10,308 nt of DNA, taken from Tannerella sp. (lineage in GTDB: Bacteria; Bacteroidota; Bacteroidia; Bacteroidales; Tannerellaceae). The notes beneath the pieces are model-generated. The model made no database searches, had not been told where the DNA came from, and saw nothing but the letters and a program-made list of their open reading frames with translations. Location of the stretch: contig JAISTJ010000143.1 of assembly GCA_031272655.1 (NCBI GenBank), forward strand, positions 1-10,308, in the 5' to 3' direction. Position numbers and translations under genes: made by a program. Positions 1 through 5,971 of this stretch are shown piece after piece. The first letter of the stretch is position 1. Every line of letters starts with the position of its first letter.

Positions 1-731
1 CCGAGCCACACAACAAGTTCGTTAGCGCCCTTGCGCAACTGCCGTGTAATGTCATAAGTGTTGTAAAGCGACCGCTTATCGTACTGTGATACAGCCGGTT
101 GCAGCTCGGCGTCGCCTATTTTCCTGCCGTTAATATAAACTTCGTGATACCCAAGCGAATTGACGTACAGTAGTGTCGTACCACCTTTATAATCAATAGC
201 TTTACGCACCAACGGCGCCGGATTGCGTTGCTGCGCACGGTCTTGTTGGTTTGTAGAGACATTGCCTGCAACGTCTCCGTCGAGTGGTTCGTTTTTCGGC
301 AACCCGATATATTCAGCTAAAGTAATGTCTTCCTCGCTCAACCCAGCCCCAAAGCGTGCCGTAGCGCTCCAATTCGACCACTTCCCACGATTGTCCCTGA
401 CACGCACTTTCCAGTAAACAAGCCGCTGTCCTAGTAATGACTTCCCCGCATACCGCACGTCTATTTGCTCGTCGGACATCACTTCGCCGGAATCCCACAA
501 GTCGGCTTTCCCTTCGCGCAACAAGTCGGCCTTGCTTGCTACAATCACCTGATAATCAGTTTGATGAAAATCGCGCGAAGACGCGACATTCTTCCACGAC
601 AGTCGCGGATGCGGCGTATCAACGCTCAACGGCTCGCATAGATACTCTACACGCAAGTCGTATGGCGCATCCGCACTATTAGTGCAGCAAGCAAGAATTG
701 CCGAAAAGAATAAAACAAGAACTTTATACAT
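1..731 (-). CDS. GH78 alpha-L-rhamnosidase lipoprotein, N-terminal part (cut by window edge)
   Basis: Reading the minus strand from the ATG at 731-729 gives 243 uninterrupted codons that run off the left edge, so the catalytic domain is not visible. Residues 1-15 look like a lipoprotein signal (hydrophobic stretch ending ILA-C15, followed by a second Cys), which suggests surface or periplasmic anchoring. Residues about 24-128 (YDLRVEYLCEPLSVDTPHPR onward) resemble the Ig-like N-terminal domain of GH78 rhamnosidases. Residues about 170-243 (LRKA-like start, LGYHEVYINGRKIGD, LQPAVSQYDKRSLYNTYDIT, ANELVVWL) match the Bac_rhamnosid_N carbohydrate-binding domain. Family role: release of terminal alpha-L-rhamnose from pectin or glycosides. 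The start lies 3 bases after the yggS stop, so translation is probably coupled. The family is clear; the substrate linkage cannot be read here. Confidence 0.9.
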   Translation of the reverse strand, partial: MYKVLVLFFSAILACCTNSADAPYDLRVEYLCEPLSVDTPHPRLSWKNVASSRDFHQTDYQVIVASKADLLREGKADLWDSGEVMSDEQIDVRYAGKSLLGQRLVYWKVRVRDNRGKWSNWSATARFGAGLSEEDITLAEYIGLPKNEPLDGDVAGNVSTNQQDRAQQRNPAPLVRKAIDYKGGTTLLYVNSLGYHEVYINGRKIGDAELQPAVSQYDKRSLYNTYDITRQLRKGANELVVWL

Positions 732-734
732 AAT

Positions 735-1382
735 CTATGTCCGGTTTCCGAAAATGCGCGTCCCTATGCGTACCATTGTGCTGCCTTCAGCGATGGCGAG
801 GGGATAGTCGTCGCTCATGCCCATTGAAAGGATGTCTAAATGCCGGTCGGAAAACGTATCGTAGAGCTGTTTCAATGATGCAAACTCGCGCCTGACCTGC
901 GTGACATCGTCCGTAAATGTCGCCATCCCCATCAAACCGCGAACGCGCACATTTGGAAATGCATCCAAAACGCTGTAGGCAAAGATAGCGCGGATTTCCT
1001 CCACAGAAAAGCCATATTTAGTGGCCTCTTCAGCTATATGCACTTCGAGCAACACATCTATACGCCTGCCGCAACGCGCCGCCTGAAGGTTTATCTCGCG
1101 CAGCAGTTTCAGGCTATCCACGCTATGTATCAGCGAAATAAACGGCGCAATGTGACGTACCTTGTTGGTTTGCAGCGTCCCTATAAAATGCCATTCGATG
1201 TCTGACGGCAGCAACGGTTGCTTTGCCGTAAGTTCCTGCACACGGCTCTCGCCAAACATCCTTTGTCCGGCGTCGTAAGCCTCACGGACAACTTCCGCAG
1301 GGTGAAATTTCGACACCGCAACAAGCTCCACCCCATCAGGCAGCGAAGCACGTATTTCCGTGAGCCGTTCTCTTATCCCCAT
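735..1382 (-). CDS. yggS: YggS family pyridoxal phosphate homeostasis protein
   Basis: The 215-residue product is slightly shorter than the usual 220-235 residues but complete. Conserved family blocks appear in order: AVSKFHP with the PLP-binding lysine K25, FGESRVQE (about 44-51), WHFIGTLQTNK (about 64-74), IHSVDS, the RGLMGM segment near 150, and the C-terminal MGMSDDY and GSTMVRIGTRIFG, which form the phosphate-binding part of the single-domain alanine-racemase-like barrel. Family knowledge: it is a cytoplasmic protein that binds PLP without a known catalytic activity and keeps the B6 vitamer and amino/keto acid pools balanced. It sits between a DUF4494 gene (32 bases upstream) and a GH78 gene (3 bases downstream) on the same strand, which suggests one transcript. 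The gene is ended by TAG at 737-735. Confidence 0.96.
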   Translation of the reverse strand: MGIRERLTEIRASLPDGVELVAVSKFHPAEVVREAYDAGQRMFGESRVQELTAKQPLLPSDIEWHFIGTLQTNKVRHIAPFISLIHSVDSLKLLREINLQAARCGRRIDVLLEVHIAEEATKYGFSVEEIRAIFAYSVLDAFPNVRVRGLMGMATFTDDVTQVRREFASLKQLYDTFSDRHLDILSMGMSDDYPLAIAEGSTMVRIGTRIFGNRT

Positions 1383-1390
1383 AGCTTTTT

Positions 1391-1418
1391 GAATTAAGAA
1401 TTAAGAATTAAGAATTAA
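1391..1418. repeat. 7-bp tandem repeat, four perfect copies of GAATTAA
   Basis: Four exact heptamers lie at 1391-1397, 1398-1404, 1405-1411 and 1412-1418, between the DUF4494 and yggS genes. Read on the minus strand, the sense strand of these genes, the unit is TTAATTC, and the first copy supplies the TAA stop codon of the DUF4494 gene (1417-1415). Since every unit contains TAA and the period is 7, the array closes all three frames. Confidence 0.97.
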
Positions 1419-1849
1419 GTCTTTGGGTGATAGGGGAATACGTTCATCAAAGGCGTTTCGGTAATAGCTGCTATCTCATAGTCCACAAGCGTCCCTTTCA
1501 TGCCGTTGTCAATGACGCCGATGGCATCAAGCACCGATGTCGCCTGCGCCAAAATCTGCACGGATGACCGTTTCTCCGTCCCCGTTTTCTCATCGGGCAA
1601 TGTCAGCATGACCTTCACTTTATAGTATTTATCGCCCGTTTCATTCAGGAAAGTCTCGTAATAACGCGCCCTCTTGATGTCCAACACCATGAACTCGCTG
1701 CTTATATACGGGCGCATCTCTTCGATTATCCGCGCTTCGGCTTCCGTAAAAGACAGTGCATCAACCAAATAAGGCTCAGCTACCTTCTTCTGAAACCCAT
1801 CCTCATTAACTCTTTCGTATGAAATCTTACATTCAAACCAATTGTGCAT
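1415..1849 (-). CDS. DUF4494 family protein of unknown function
   Basis: This is a 144-residue soluble protein with no signal peptide or membrane segment. It opens with MHNWFECKISYERVNEDG and carries the blocks ALSFTEAEARIIEEM (about 31-45), DIKRARYYE (about 57-65), DKYYKVKVML and VLDAIGVIDNGMKGTLVDYE. From memory these match the DUF4494 family, which is restricted to Bacteroidota and has no assigned role; other members are somewhat similar in size. It is the first gene of the leftward operon with yggS, and such proximity hints at a housekeeping role, but nothing in the sequence identifies a reaction. The start ATG at 1849-1847 lies about 31 bases downstream of a -7-like box. The stop codon lies inside the heptamer array. 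Confidence 0.85.
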   Translation of the reverse strand: MHNWFECKISYERVNEDGFQKKVAEPYLVDALSFTEAEARIIEEMRPYISSEFMVLDIKRARYYETFLNETGDKYYKVKVMLTLPDEKTGTEKRSSVQILAQATSVLDAIGVIDNGMKGTLVDYEIAAITETPLMNVFPYHPKT

Positions 1850-1880
1850 ATAAATTATAGTGATTAGTTAATTTTGGCTG

Positions 1881-1888
1881 CAAAAGTA
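1881..1888 (-). promoter_or_regulatory. Putative -7 box of the DUF4494-yggS-GH78 operon
   Basis: On the minus strand the octamer reads TACTTTTG, fitting the Bacteroidota -7 consensus TAnnTTTG, about 31 bases before the DUF4494 ATG. No clear TTTG lies 19-21 bases upstream, so the -33 part is weak. A perfect 7-bp inverted repeat (TGCAAAA at 1879-1885, TTTTGCA at 1896-1902) overlaps the box and could be an operator. Confidence 0.55.
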
Positions 1889-1951
1889 ATGATTTTTTTG
1901 CATCGGTAAAAGATTTTTCCAAAGAAAATACATTTATTCAAAAATAGTCCT

Positions 1952-1959
1952 TACCTTTG
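1952..1959 (+). promoter_or_regulatory. Putative -7 box of the GNAT-dgoD gene group
   Basis: The octamer TACCTTTG fits TAnnTTTG and is followed by CGTCCG, almost the same string as at the SRP RNA promoter (TTACCTTTGCG-Y-CCG). Transcription would begin near 1966, about 27 bases before the GTG start at 1993. No good TTTG at the -33 position is visible, so strength is uncertain. Confidence 0.6.
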
Positions 1960-1992
1960 CGTCCGTTTTTTTGGAATAATAATTCATAGCAA

Positions 1993-2595
1993 GTGAAAGT
2001 TACTGAAAATGACGACATTGATGTAATGGTAGCCGACGAAAGTCATGAAATTTATGTTGATACTATTTTAGAGACAATCGAAGGAGCTGCCAAAGTGCGT
2101 GGCACCGGCATCGCTAAACGCACACATGAATACGTTGCGCAGAAGATGCGTGAGGGTAAATCTATCATTGCCCTTGCAGGCGAGGAGTTTGCGGGGTTCA
2201 CATATATTGAATCGTGGGGAAACAAGCAGTTTGTAGCCACATCGGGGCTTATTGTGCACGATAAATTCCGCAATCGCGGGCTGGCTCGGCGTATCAAACA
2301 TGCGTCGTTTCAGTTAGCCCGCCTGCGTTGGCCTCATGCCAAACTTTTCAGCCTGACCTCCGGTAGCGCAGTGATGAAACTGAATACCGAACTGGGATAT
2401 TTTCCCGTTACGTTTGCCGACCTCACCGACGACGAAGCGTTCTGGCGCGGCTGTAACGGCTGCGTCAATCACGACGTTCTCGAACGCACCGGCAGGCGCT
2501 ATTGCATCTGTACGGCGATGCTCTTTGACCCCTCCGACCAAAGGTGTCTGATGCTTGAGAAATTTAGCAAAAATCATCCTTATGAAGATAGATAA
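1993..2595 (+). CDS. GNAT acyltransferase, Bacteroidota arginine-pathway type (putative N-acylglutamate synthase)
   Basis: The 200-residue product has a GNAT core. GLIVHDKFRNRGLARRIK (about 85-102) holds the acyl-CoA-binding R-x-x-G-x-A-type loop (R93 to A98), and SLTSGSAVMKLNTELGY (about 120-136) is the family's second conserved block. The tail has four cysteines, C154-x2-C157 and C171-x-C173, which could bind a metal. From memory the whole protein resembles the GNAT next to argG/argC in Bacteroides, which has been linked to N-succinyl- or N-acetylglutamate formation, the first step of arginine synthesis. No other arginine gene is present here. The start used is GTG at 1993; an in-frame ATG at 2026 is the alternative and would remove 11 residues. 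Its end overlaps dgoD by 14 bases, so the two are probably translated together. Confidence 0.8.
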   Translation: MKVTENDDIDVMVADESHEIYVDTILETIEGAAKVRGTGIAKRTHEYVAQKMREGKSIIALAGEEFAGFTYIESWGNKQFVATSGLIVHDKFRNRGLARRIKHASFQLARLRWPHAKLFSLTSGSAVMKLNTELGYFPVTFADLTDDEAFWRGCNGCVNHDVLERTGRRYCICTAMLFDPSDQRCLMLEKFSKNHPYEDR

Positions 2596-3730
2596 GATCG
2601 AGTTGTTTAAGGTGCCGCCGCGGTGGTTGTTTTTGAAAATCACTACAGATGACGGGTTTACCGGATGGGGCGAGCCTGTCGTAGAGGGGCGTGCGGACAC
2701 CACGTCTGCCGCCGTTAAAGAACTTGCGCCTTATATTCTCGGCAAAAACGCTTCGCGGATTGAAGATATTTGGCAGACGCTCTATCGCGGCGGGTTTTAC
2801 CGCGGCGGGCCGGTGCTTACAAGCGCAATATCGGGCATTGATGAGGCGCTCTGGGATATTAAGGGGAAGTTTACGGGTTTGCCTGTTCACGACCTGCTCG
2901 GGGGCGCTGTGCGCGACAGGATGATGGTGTATCAATGGGTCGGCGGCGACAGCCCTTCCGAAGTTGTTGAAGCGGCTAAAGAGAAGCAACGGCAGGGATT
3001 TAAAGCCGTCAAGATGAACGGCACTGACGCGATTGAATGGATTGATTCTTTCGGCAAAATAGACGAAGTGGTGGCGCGGGTTTCGGACGTACGCTACGCT
3101 TGCGGCAAGGAGTTCGGGATTGGAATAGATTTTCACGGGCGCGTCCACAAGACAATGGCCAAAACGCTTATGAAAGAGCTTGAACAGTACCATCCCATGT
3201 TCATTGAAGAGCCTGTACTGCCCGAAAATGGCGAATGTCTGAAAGCGCTGTCGGAACTTGTTTCGACGCCCATAGCCGTCGGCGAACGCCTTTATACGCG
3301 ATGGGATTTCAAACATTTGTTTGAACAGGGCGCTGTGGACATCATACAGCCGGATCCGAGCCATACGGGCGGCATCTCGGAGTTCAGGAAAATAGCGTCT
3401 ATGGCGGAAGCGTACGATGTCGCCGTTGCGCCTCACTGCCCGCTCGGGCCGATAGCGTTAGCAACCTGTTTCCAACTTGATTTCAACTGCGTGAACGCCG
3501 TTATTCAAGAGTCAAGCATCGGCATCCACTATAACGAAGGCGCCGGACTGCTCGAATATGTCCTTAATCCTGAAGTGTTTAACTTCCGCGACGGATATAT
3601 CGAACTCTTTACGGGCGCCGGATTGGGCATAGAAATTAATGAAGAAAAAGTACGCGAAATGGCTGCTATCGGGCACGACTGGAAAAACCCGCTTTGGCGA
3701 ACTCACAGCGGCGTTGTAACCGAGTGGTAA
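2582..3730 (+). CDS. dgoD: D-galactonate dehydratase (enolase superfamily)
   Basis: Starting at the ATG at 2582 the protein is 382 residues, the same length as E. coli DgoD, and begins MKIDKIELFKVPPRW like it. Longer versions from the TTG at 2555 add ten residues with no counterpart. All key positions fall at the E. coli numbers: metal ligands D183, E209 and E235, the acid/base pair H185 (DFHGRV) and H285 (APHCPLGP), and E310. Conserved blocks include RGGFYRGGP, ISGIDEALWDIKGK, FIEEPVLPE and the C-terminal DWKNPLWR. Reaction: D-galactonate loses water to give 2-keto-3-deoxy-D-galactonate, with Mg2+, in the cytoplasm. It overlaps the GNAT gene by 14 bases and is 26 bases upstream of an aldolase gene that could use its product. 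A related sugar acid cannot be excluded. Confidence 0.95.
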   Translation: MKIDKIELFKVPPRWLFLKITTDDGFTGWGEPVVEGRADTTSAAVKELAPYILGKNASRIEDIWQTLYRGGFYRGGPVLTSAISGIDEALWDIKGKFTGLPVHDLLGGAVRDRMMVYQWVGGDSPSEVVEAAKEKQRQGFKAVKMNGTDAIEWIDSFGKIDEVVARVSDVRYACGKEFGIGIDFHGRVHKTMAKTLMKELEQYHPMFIEEPVLPENGECLKALSELVSTPIAVGERLYTRWDFKHLFEQGAVDIIQPDPSHTGGISEFRKIASMAEAYDVAVAPHCPLGPIALATCFQLDFNCVNAVIQESSIGIHYNEGAGLLEYVLNPEVFNFRDGYIELFTGAGLGIEINEEKVREMAAIGHDWKNPLWRTHSGVVTEW

Positions 3731-3756
3731 CATATAGATAAAATGCTATTAATCAG

Positions 3757-4521
3757 ATGGATATAAAGAAATTTAAAGAGAGGTTAGCGGAGGGGAGCGC
3801 TGTTTACGGACCGTTTATGAAGACGGGGGACGCTGCTTTTGTGGAGTGCGCCGGACATGCGGGTTTCGACTTCTGCATCCTTGATATGGAGCATGGACCG
3901 ATTGATTTTTTCACCCTTCAAAACCTGATACGCGGAGCTGAAGCGGCCGGGATATTGCCTGTTGTGCGCACTTATGACTCGTCCGAAACGGCTATAGGAA
4001 AGGCGCTTGACATTGGCGCGAAAGGCATTCAGGTGCCGCAGATACAATCGGCTGCACAGGCTCGTGAAGCCGTGAAAGCGGCAAAGTTCTATCCGCAGGG
4101 CGAACGCGGCGTTTGCCGGTTTGTACGGGCTGCCGACTATTCCTCAACGCCTCGCGACGAATATTTCGCCAAAGCCAACGAAGCGCTAATAATACTGCAA
4201 GTCGAAGGCAAACAGGTCATCAATCATCTTGATGAAATATTTGATGTTGAGGGACTTGACATACTTTTTATCGGCCCGTACGACCTTTCGCAGTCGCTCG
4301 GCGTACCGGGGCAGGTATCGCATCCATCTGTCCTTGAGGCTATTACAAACATTTCATCTCAAGCAAAGAAAGCTGGGGTCGTTACGGGAGTTTTCTGCGA
4401 CACGCCCGAAGCCGCTGCTATGTGGAAGCAGGCTGGGATTCAGTACATTTCCTACTCTGTGGACGTGGGTATTTTTACAGATGCGTGCAGAAATATCGTT
4501 TCGAGCTTGAAGTCCTTTTAA
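3757..4521 (+). CDS. HpcH/HpaI family aldolase (class II pyruvate aldolase, probably 2-keto-3-deoxy sugar acid)
   Basis: The 254-residue protein matches the HpcH/HpaI barrel over its full length. Residues equal to those of HpaI, shifted by one, are H46 (DMEHGP, base), R71 (VVRTYDSS, carboxylate binding), and the metal ligands E150 (LQVEG) and D176 (FIGPYDLS). The family includes 4-hydroxy-2-oxoheptanedioate, 2-keto-3-deoxy-L-rhamnonate (RhmA) and 2-keto-3-deoxyglucarate (GarL) aldolases, which release pyruvate plus an aldehyde using a divalent metal. Sequence alone does not settle the substrate. Its position directly after dgoD suggests it splits 2-keto-3-deoxygalactonate to pyruvate and glyceraldehyde, replacing the DgoK kinase and DgoA aldolase steps. 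The leader (3731-3756) is A/T-rich with no strong Shine-Dalgarno site, which is normal for Bacteroidota. Confidence 0.9.
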   Translation: MDIKKFKERLAEGSAVYGPFMKTGDAAFVECAGHAGFDFCILDMEHGPIDFFTLQNLIRGAEAAGILPVVRTYDSSETAIGKALDIGAKGIQVPQIQSAAQAREAVKAAKFYPQGERGVCRFVRAADYSSTPRDEYFAKANEALIILQVEGKQVINHLDEIFDVEGLDILFIGPYDLSQSLGVPGQVSHPSVLEAITNISSQAKKAGVVTGVFCDTPEAAAMWKQAGIQYISYSVDVGIFTDACRNIVSSLKSF

Positions 4522-4546
4522 AATAATCCTAAAATAAAAATAAAAA

Positions 4547-5911
4547 ATGTCGAACAACACAAAAACTAATCTTATAGGCGCGGGATATGCGCTTACATTC
4601 GGGCTGATAACGTCCCTGTTTTTCCTTTGGGCATGGCCTAACACACTTAATGACGTGCTTATTAAGCAGTTTCAGAAATCTTTAGAGTTAAGTCTCACAC
4701 AGACAGGCTTTTTGCCGTTCGCTCTCAAATGCGGTTACTTCTGTTTCTCTATTCCTGCAGGTTTGTTTATGCAGCGGCGGGGTTACAAGACGGGCATTCT
4801 GTTTGGGTTATGCCTCTTCGCGGCAGGCTGTCTGCTGTTTTATCCGGCGGCTTCTTCGCGGCAGTACGCCGTTTTTCTCGGCGCCATTTTTGTGATGGCA
4901 GGCGGCGCATCTTTCCTTGAGATTGGCGCTAACAGCTTCATAGTCAGCCTTGGAGATAAATCAACATCAGAACGCCGTCTCAATCTTGCACAGTCGTTCA
5001 ACCCACTCGGCGGAATCGCTGCTGCAGCTTGCGGCACGCTGTTCATCTTTTCCGGGATTGAGCCGTCGGCAACAGAGATTGCAGGCATGAAGCAGGCAGG
5101 CACTTATGACGCTTTCCTCGCAAACGAAAACATGCGCGTTTTCCCGACATACCTTGCCCTCGCGATAGTTGCCGTAACAATCGCTTTCTTTATCTGGAAA
5201 GCGAAATTTCCGAAAATTGAGACCGAAAAAGCCGACACGAAAGGCGAAAAAGGCAGCTTTAAAGCATTGTTGAAGTTCCCGCACTGGTGGGGAGCGATCA
5301 TCTCGCAGTTCTTCTATCTTGGCGCCCAGCTCGGCACTTGGAGCTATCTGATAACTTATATCCAGCAAAACAGCAATATGACCGAGAAGCAGGCAGGCGC
5401 TTTCCTGACGGCAAACATGGTGATTTTCATGCTCGGGCGCTTCTTCTCAACGTGGTTGATGAAATACGTCAAACCGACGCGGCTGATGTGTGTTTATGCG
5501 GTAATTAACATCTGTTTAGTACTGACGGCAATAGCCGGCTCGCAGTGGGGATATGACCATCTGGGAATAGGATTGCATGATGTTACGATGACGATTCCGT
5601 TCACCGGCATCCAAAGTCCCGTCTGCATCATCGCCCTTATCAGCACTACGTTCTTTATGTCGCTGATGTATCCGACCAATTTTGCTTCGGGCGTGAAAGG
5701 CTTGGGCGTTCATGCCAAATTAGGCGCTTCGGTGCTTGTAATGAGCCTGATTGGCGGCGCCATACTGTCGTTCGTTATTGGCAGGGTTGCCGACACAAGC
5801 TGGGCAGGCGGCCAGATAGCGGCAGGTTTCGTCGTTCTACTCGTTTCTTACTGCGTCATTTACTGGTACGGGTTAAAAGGCTCGCGTCCCCGCGGCCCCG
5901 TTGATTTGTAA
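4547..5911 (+). CDS. FucP-type sugar:proton symporter (MFS, FHS family)
   Basis: The 454-residue protein has about 12 hydrophobic segments and no signal peptide, as expected for an inner-membrane MFS permease. It follows E. coli FucP closely in the first half: FLWAWPNTLNDVLIKQF with D36 (FucP D46), FSIPAGLFMQRRGYKTGI, PAASSRQYAVFLGAIF, GGASFLEIGANSF with E125 (FucP E135), and RLNLAQSFNPLGGI. These two acidic residues are the proton and sugar coupling residues of FucP. The second half contains QFFYLGAQLGTWSYLITYIQ and MYPTNFASGVKGLG, also typical. The likely role is proton-driven uptake of a hexose, deoxyhexose or related sugar. It lies 25 bases after the aldolase gene behind an A-rich leader, so it is probably cotranscribed. 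The exact sugar cannot be read; galactose, fucose, glucose or rhamnose are all possible within the family. Confidence 0.92.
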   Translation: MSNNTKTNLIGAGYALTFGLITSLFFLWAWPNTLNDVLIKQFQKSLELSLTQTGFLPFALKCGYFCFSIPAGLFMQRRGYKTGILFGLCLFAAGCLLFYPAASSRQYAVFLGAIFVMAGGASFLEIGANSFIVSLGDKSTSERRLNLAQSFNPLGGIAAAACGTLFIFSGIEPSATEIAGMKQAGTYDAFLANENMRVFPTYLALAIVAVTIAFFIWKAKFPKIETEKADTKGEKGSFKALLKFPHWWGAIISQFFYLGAQLGTWSYLITYIQQNSNMTEKQAGAFLTANMVIFMLGRFFSTWLMKYVKPTRLMCVYAVINICLVLTAIAGSQWGYDHLGIGLHDVTMTIPFTGIQSPVCIIALISTTFFMSLMYPTNFASGVKGLGVHAKLGASVLVMSLIGGAILSFVIGRVADTSWAGGQIAAGFVVLLVSYCVIYWYGLKGSRPRGPVDL

Positions 5912-5916
5912 GAAAT

Positions 5917-5947
5917 TTTGTTTCTAACAAAAAAAATCGTAACTTTG
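5917..5947 (+). promoter_or_regulatory. Canonical Bacteroidota promoter for the oxidoreductase gene
   Basis: TTTG at 5917-5920 and TAACTTTG at 5940-5947 are separated by exactly 19 bases, the consensus spacing of the primary sigma factor in this phylum. Transcription would start near 5954, about 18 bases before the ATG at 5972. This means the oxidoreductase can be expressed independently of the upstream dgoD-aldolase-permease genes. Confidence 0.85.
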
Positions 5948-5971
5948 CAACAGAAATAAATATTAAGTCAA

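Noticed and set aside
223..682. Plus-strand open frames of 64 and 81 codons at the left end
   Set aside because: The minus strand encodes a continuous GH78 N-terminal region there; the plus-strand readings lack family features.
2555..2581. TTG start for dgoD ten codons upstream
   Set aside because: The ATG at 2582 gives exactly the length and N-terminus of E. coli DgoD.
2564..3436. Long minus-strand open frame of 290 codons opposite dgoD
   Set aside because: It is a shadow of dgoD, whose every catalytic residue is in place on the plus strand; the antisense protein has no recognisable blocks and is rich in residues typical of such shadows.
3743..3766. Seven-codon reading frame overlapping the aldolase start, possible leader peptide
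   Set aside because: It has no codon bias suggesting attenuation and no hairpin nearby; chance is the simpler explanation.
5911..5925. AGAAA-TTTTG-TTTCT hairpin after the permease gene as a terminator
   Set aside because: The stem is only five A/T-rich pairs, and the loop holds the -33 box of a canonical promoter.
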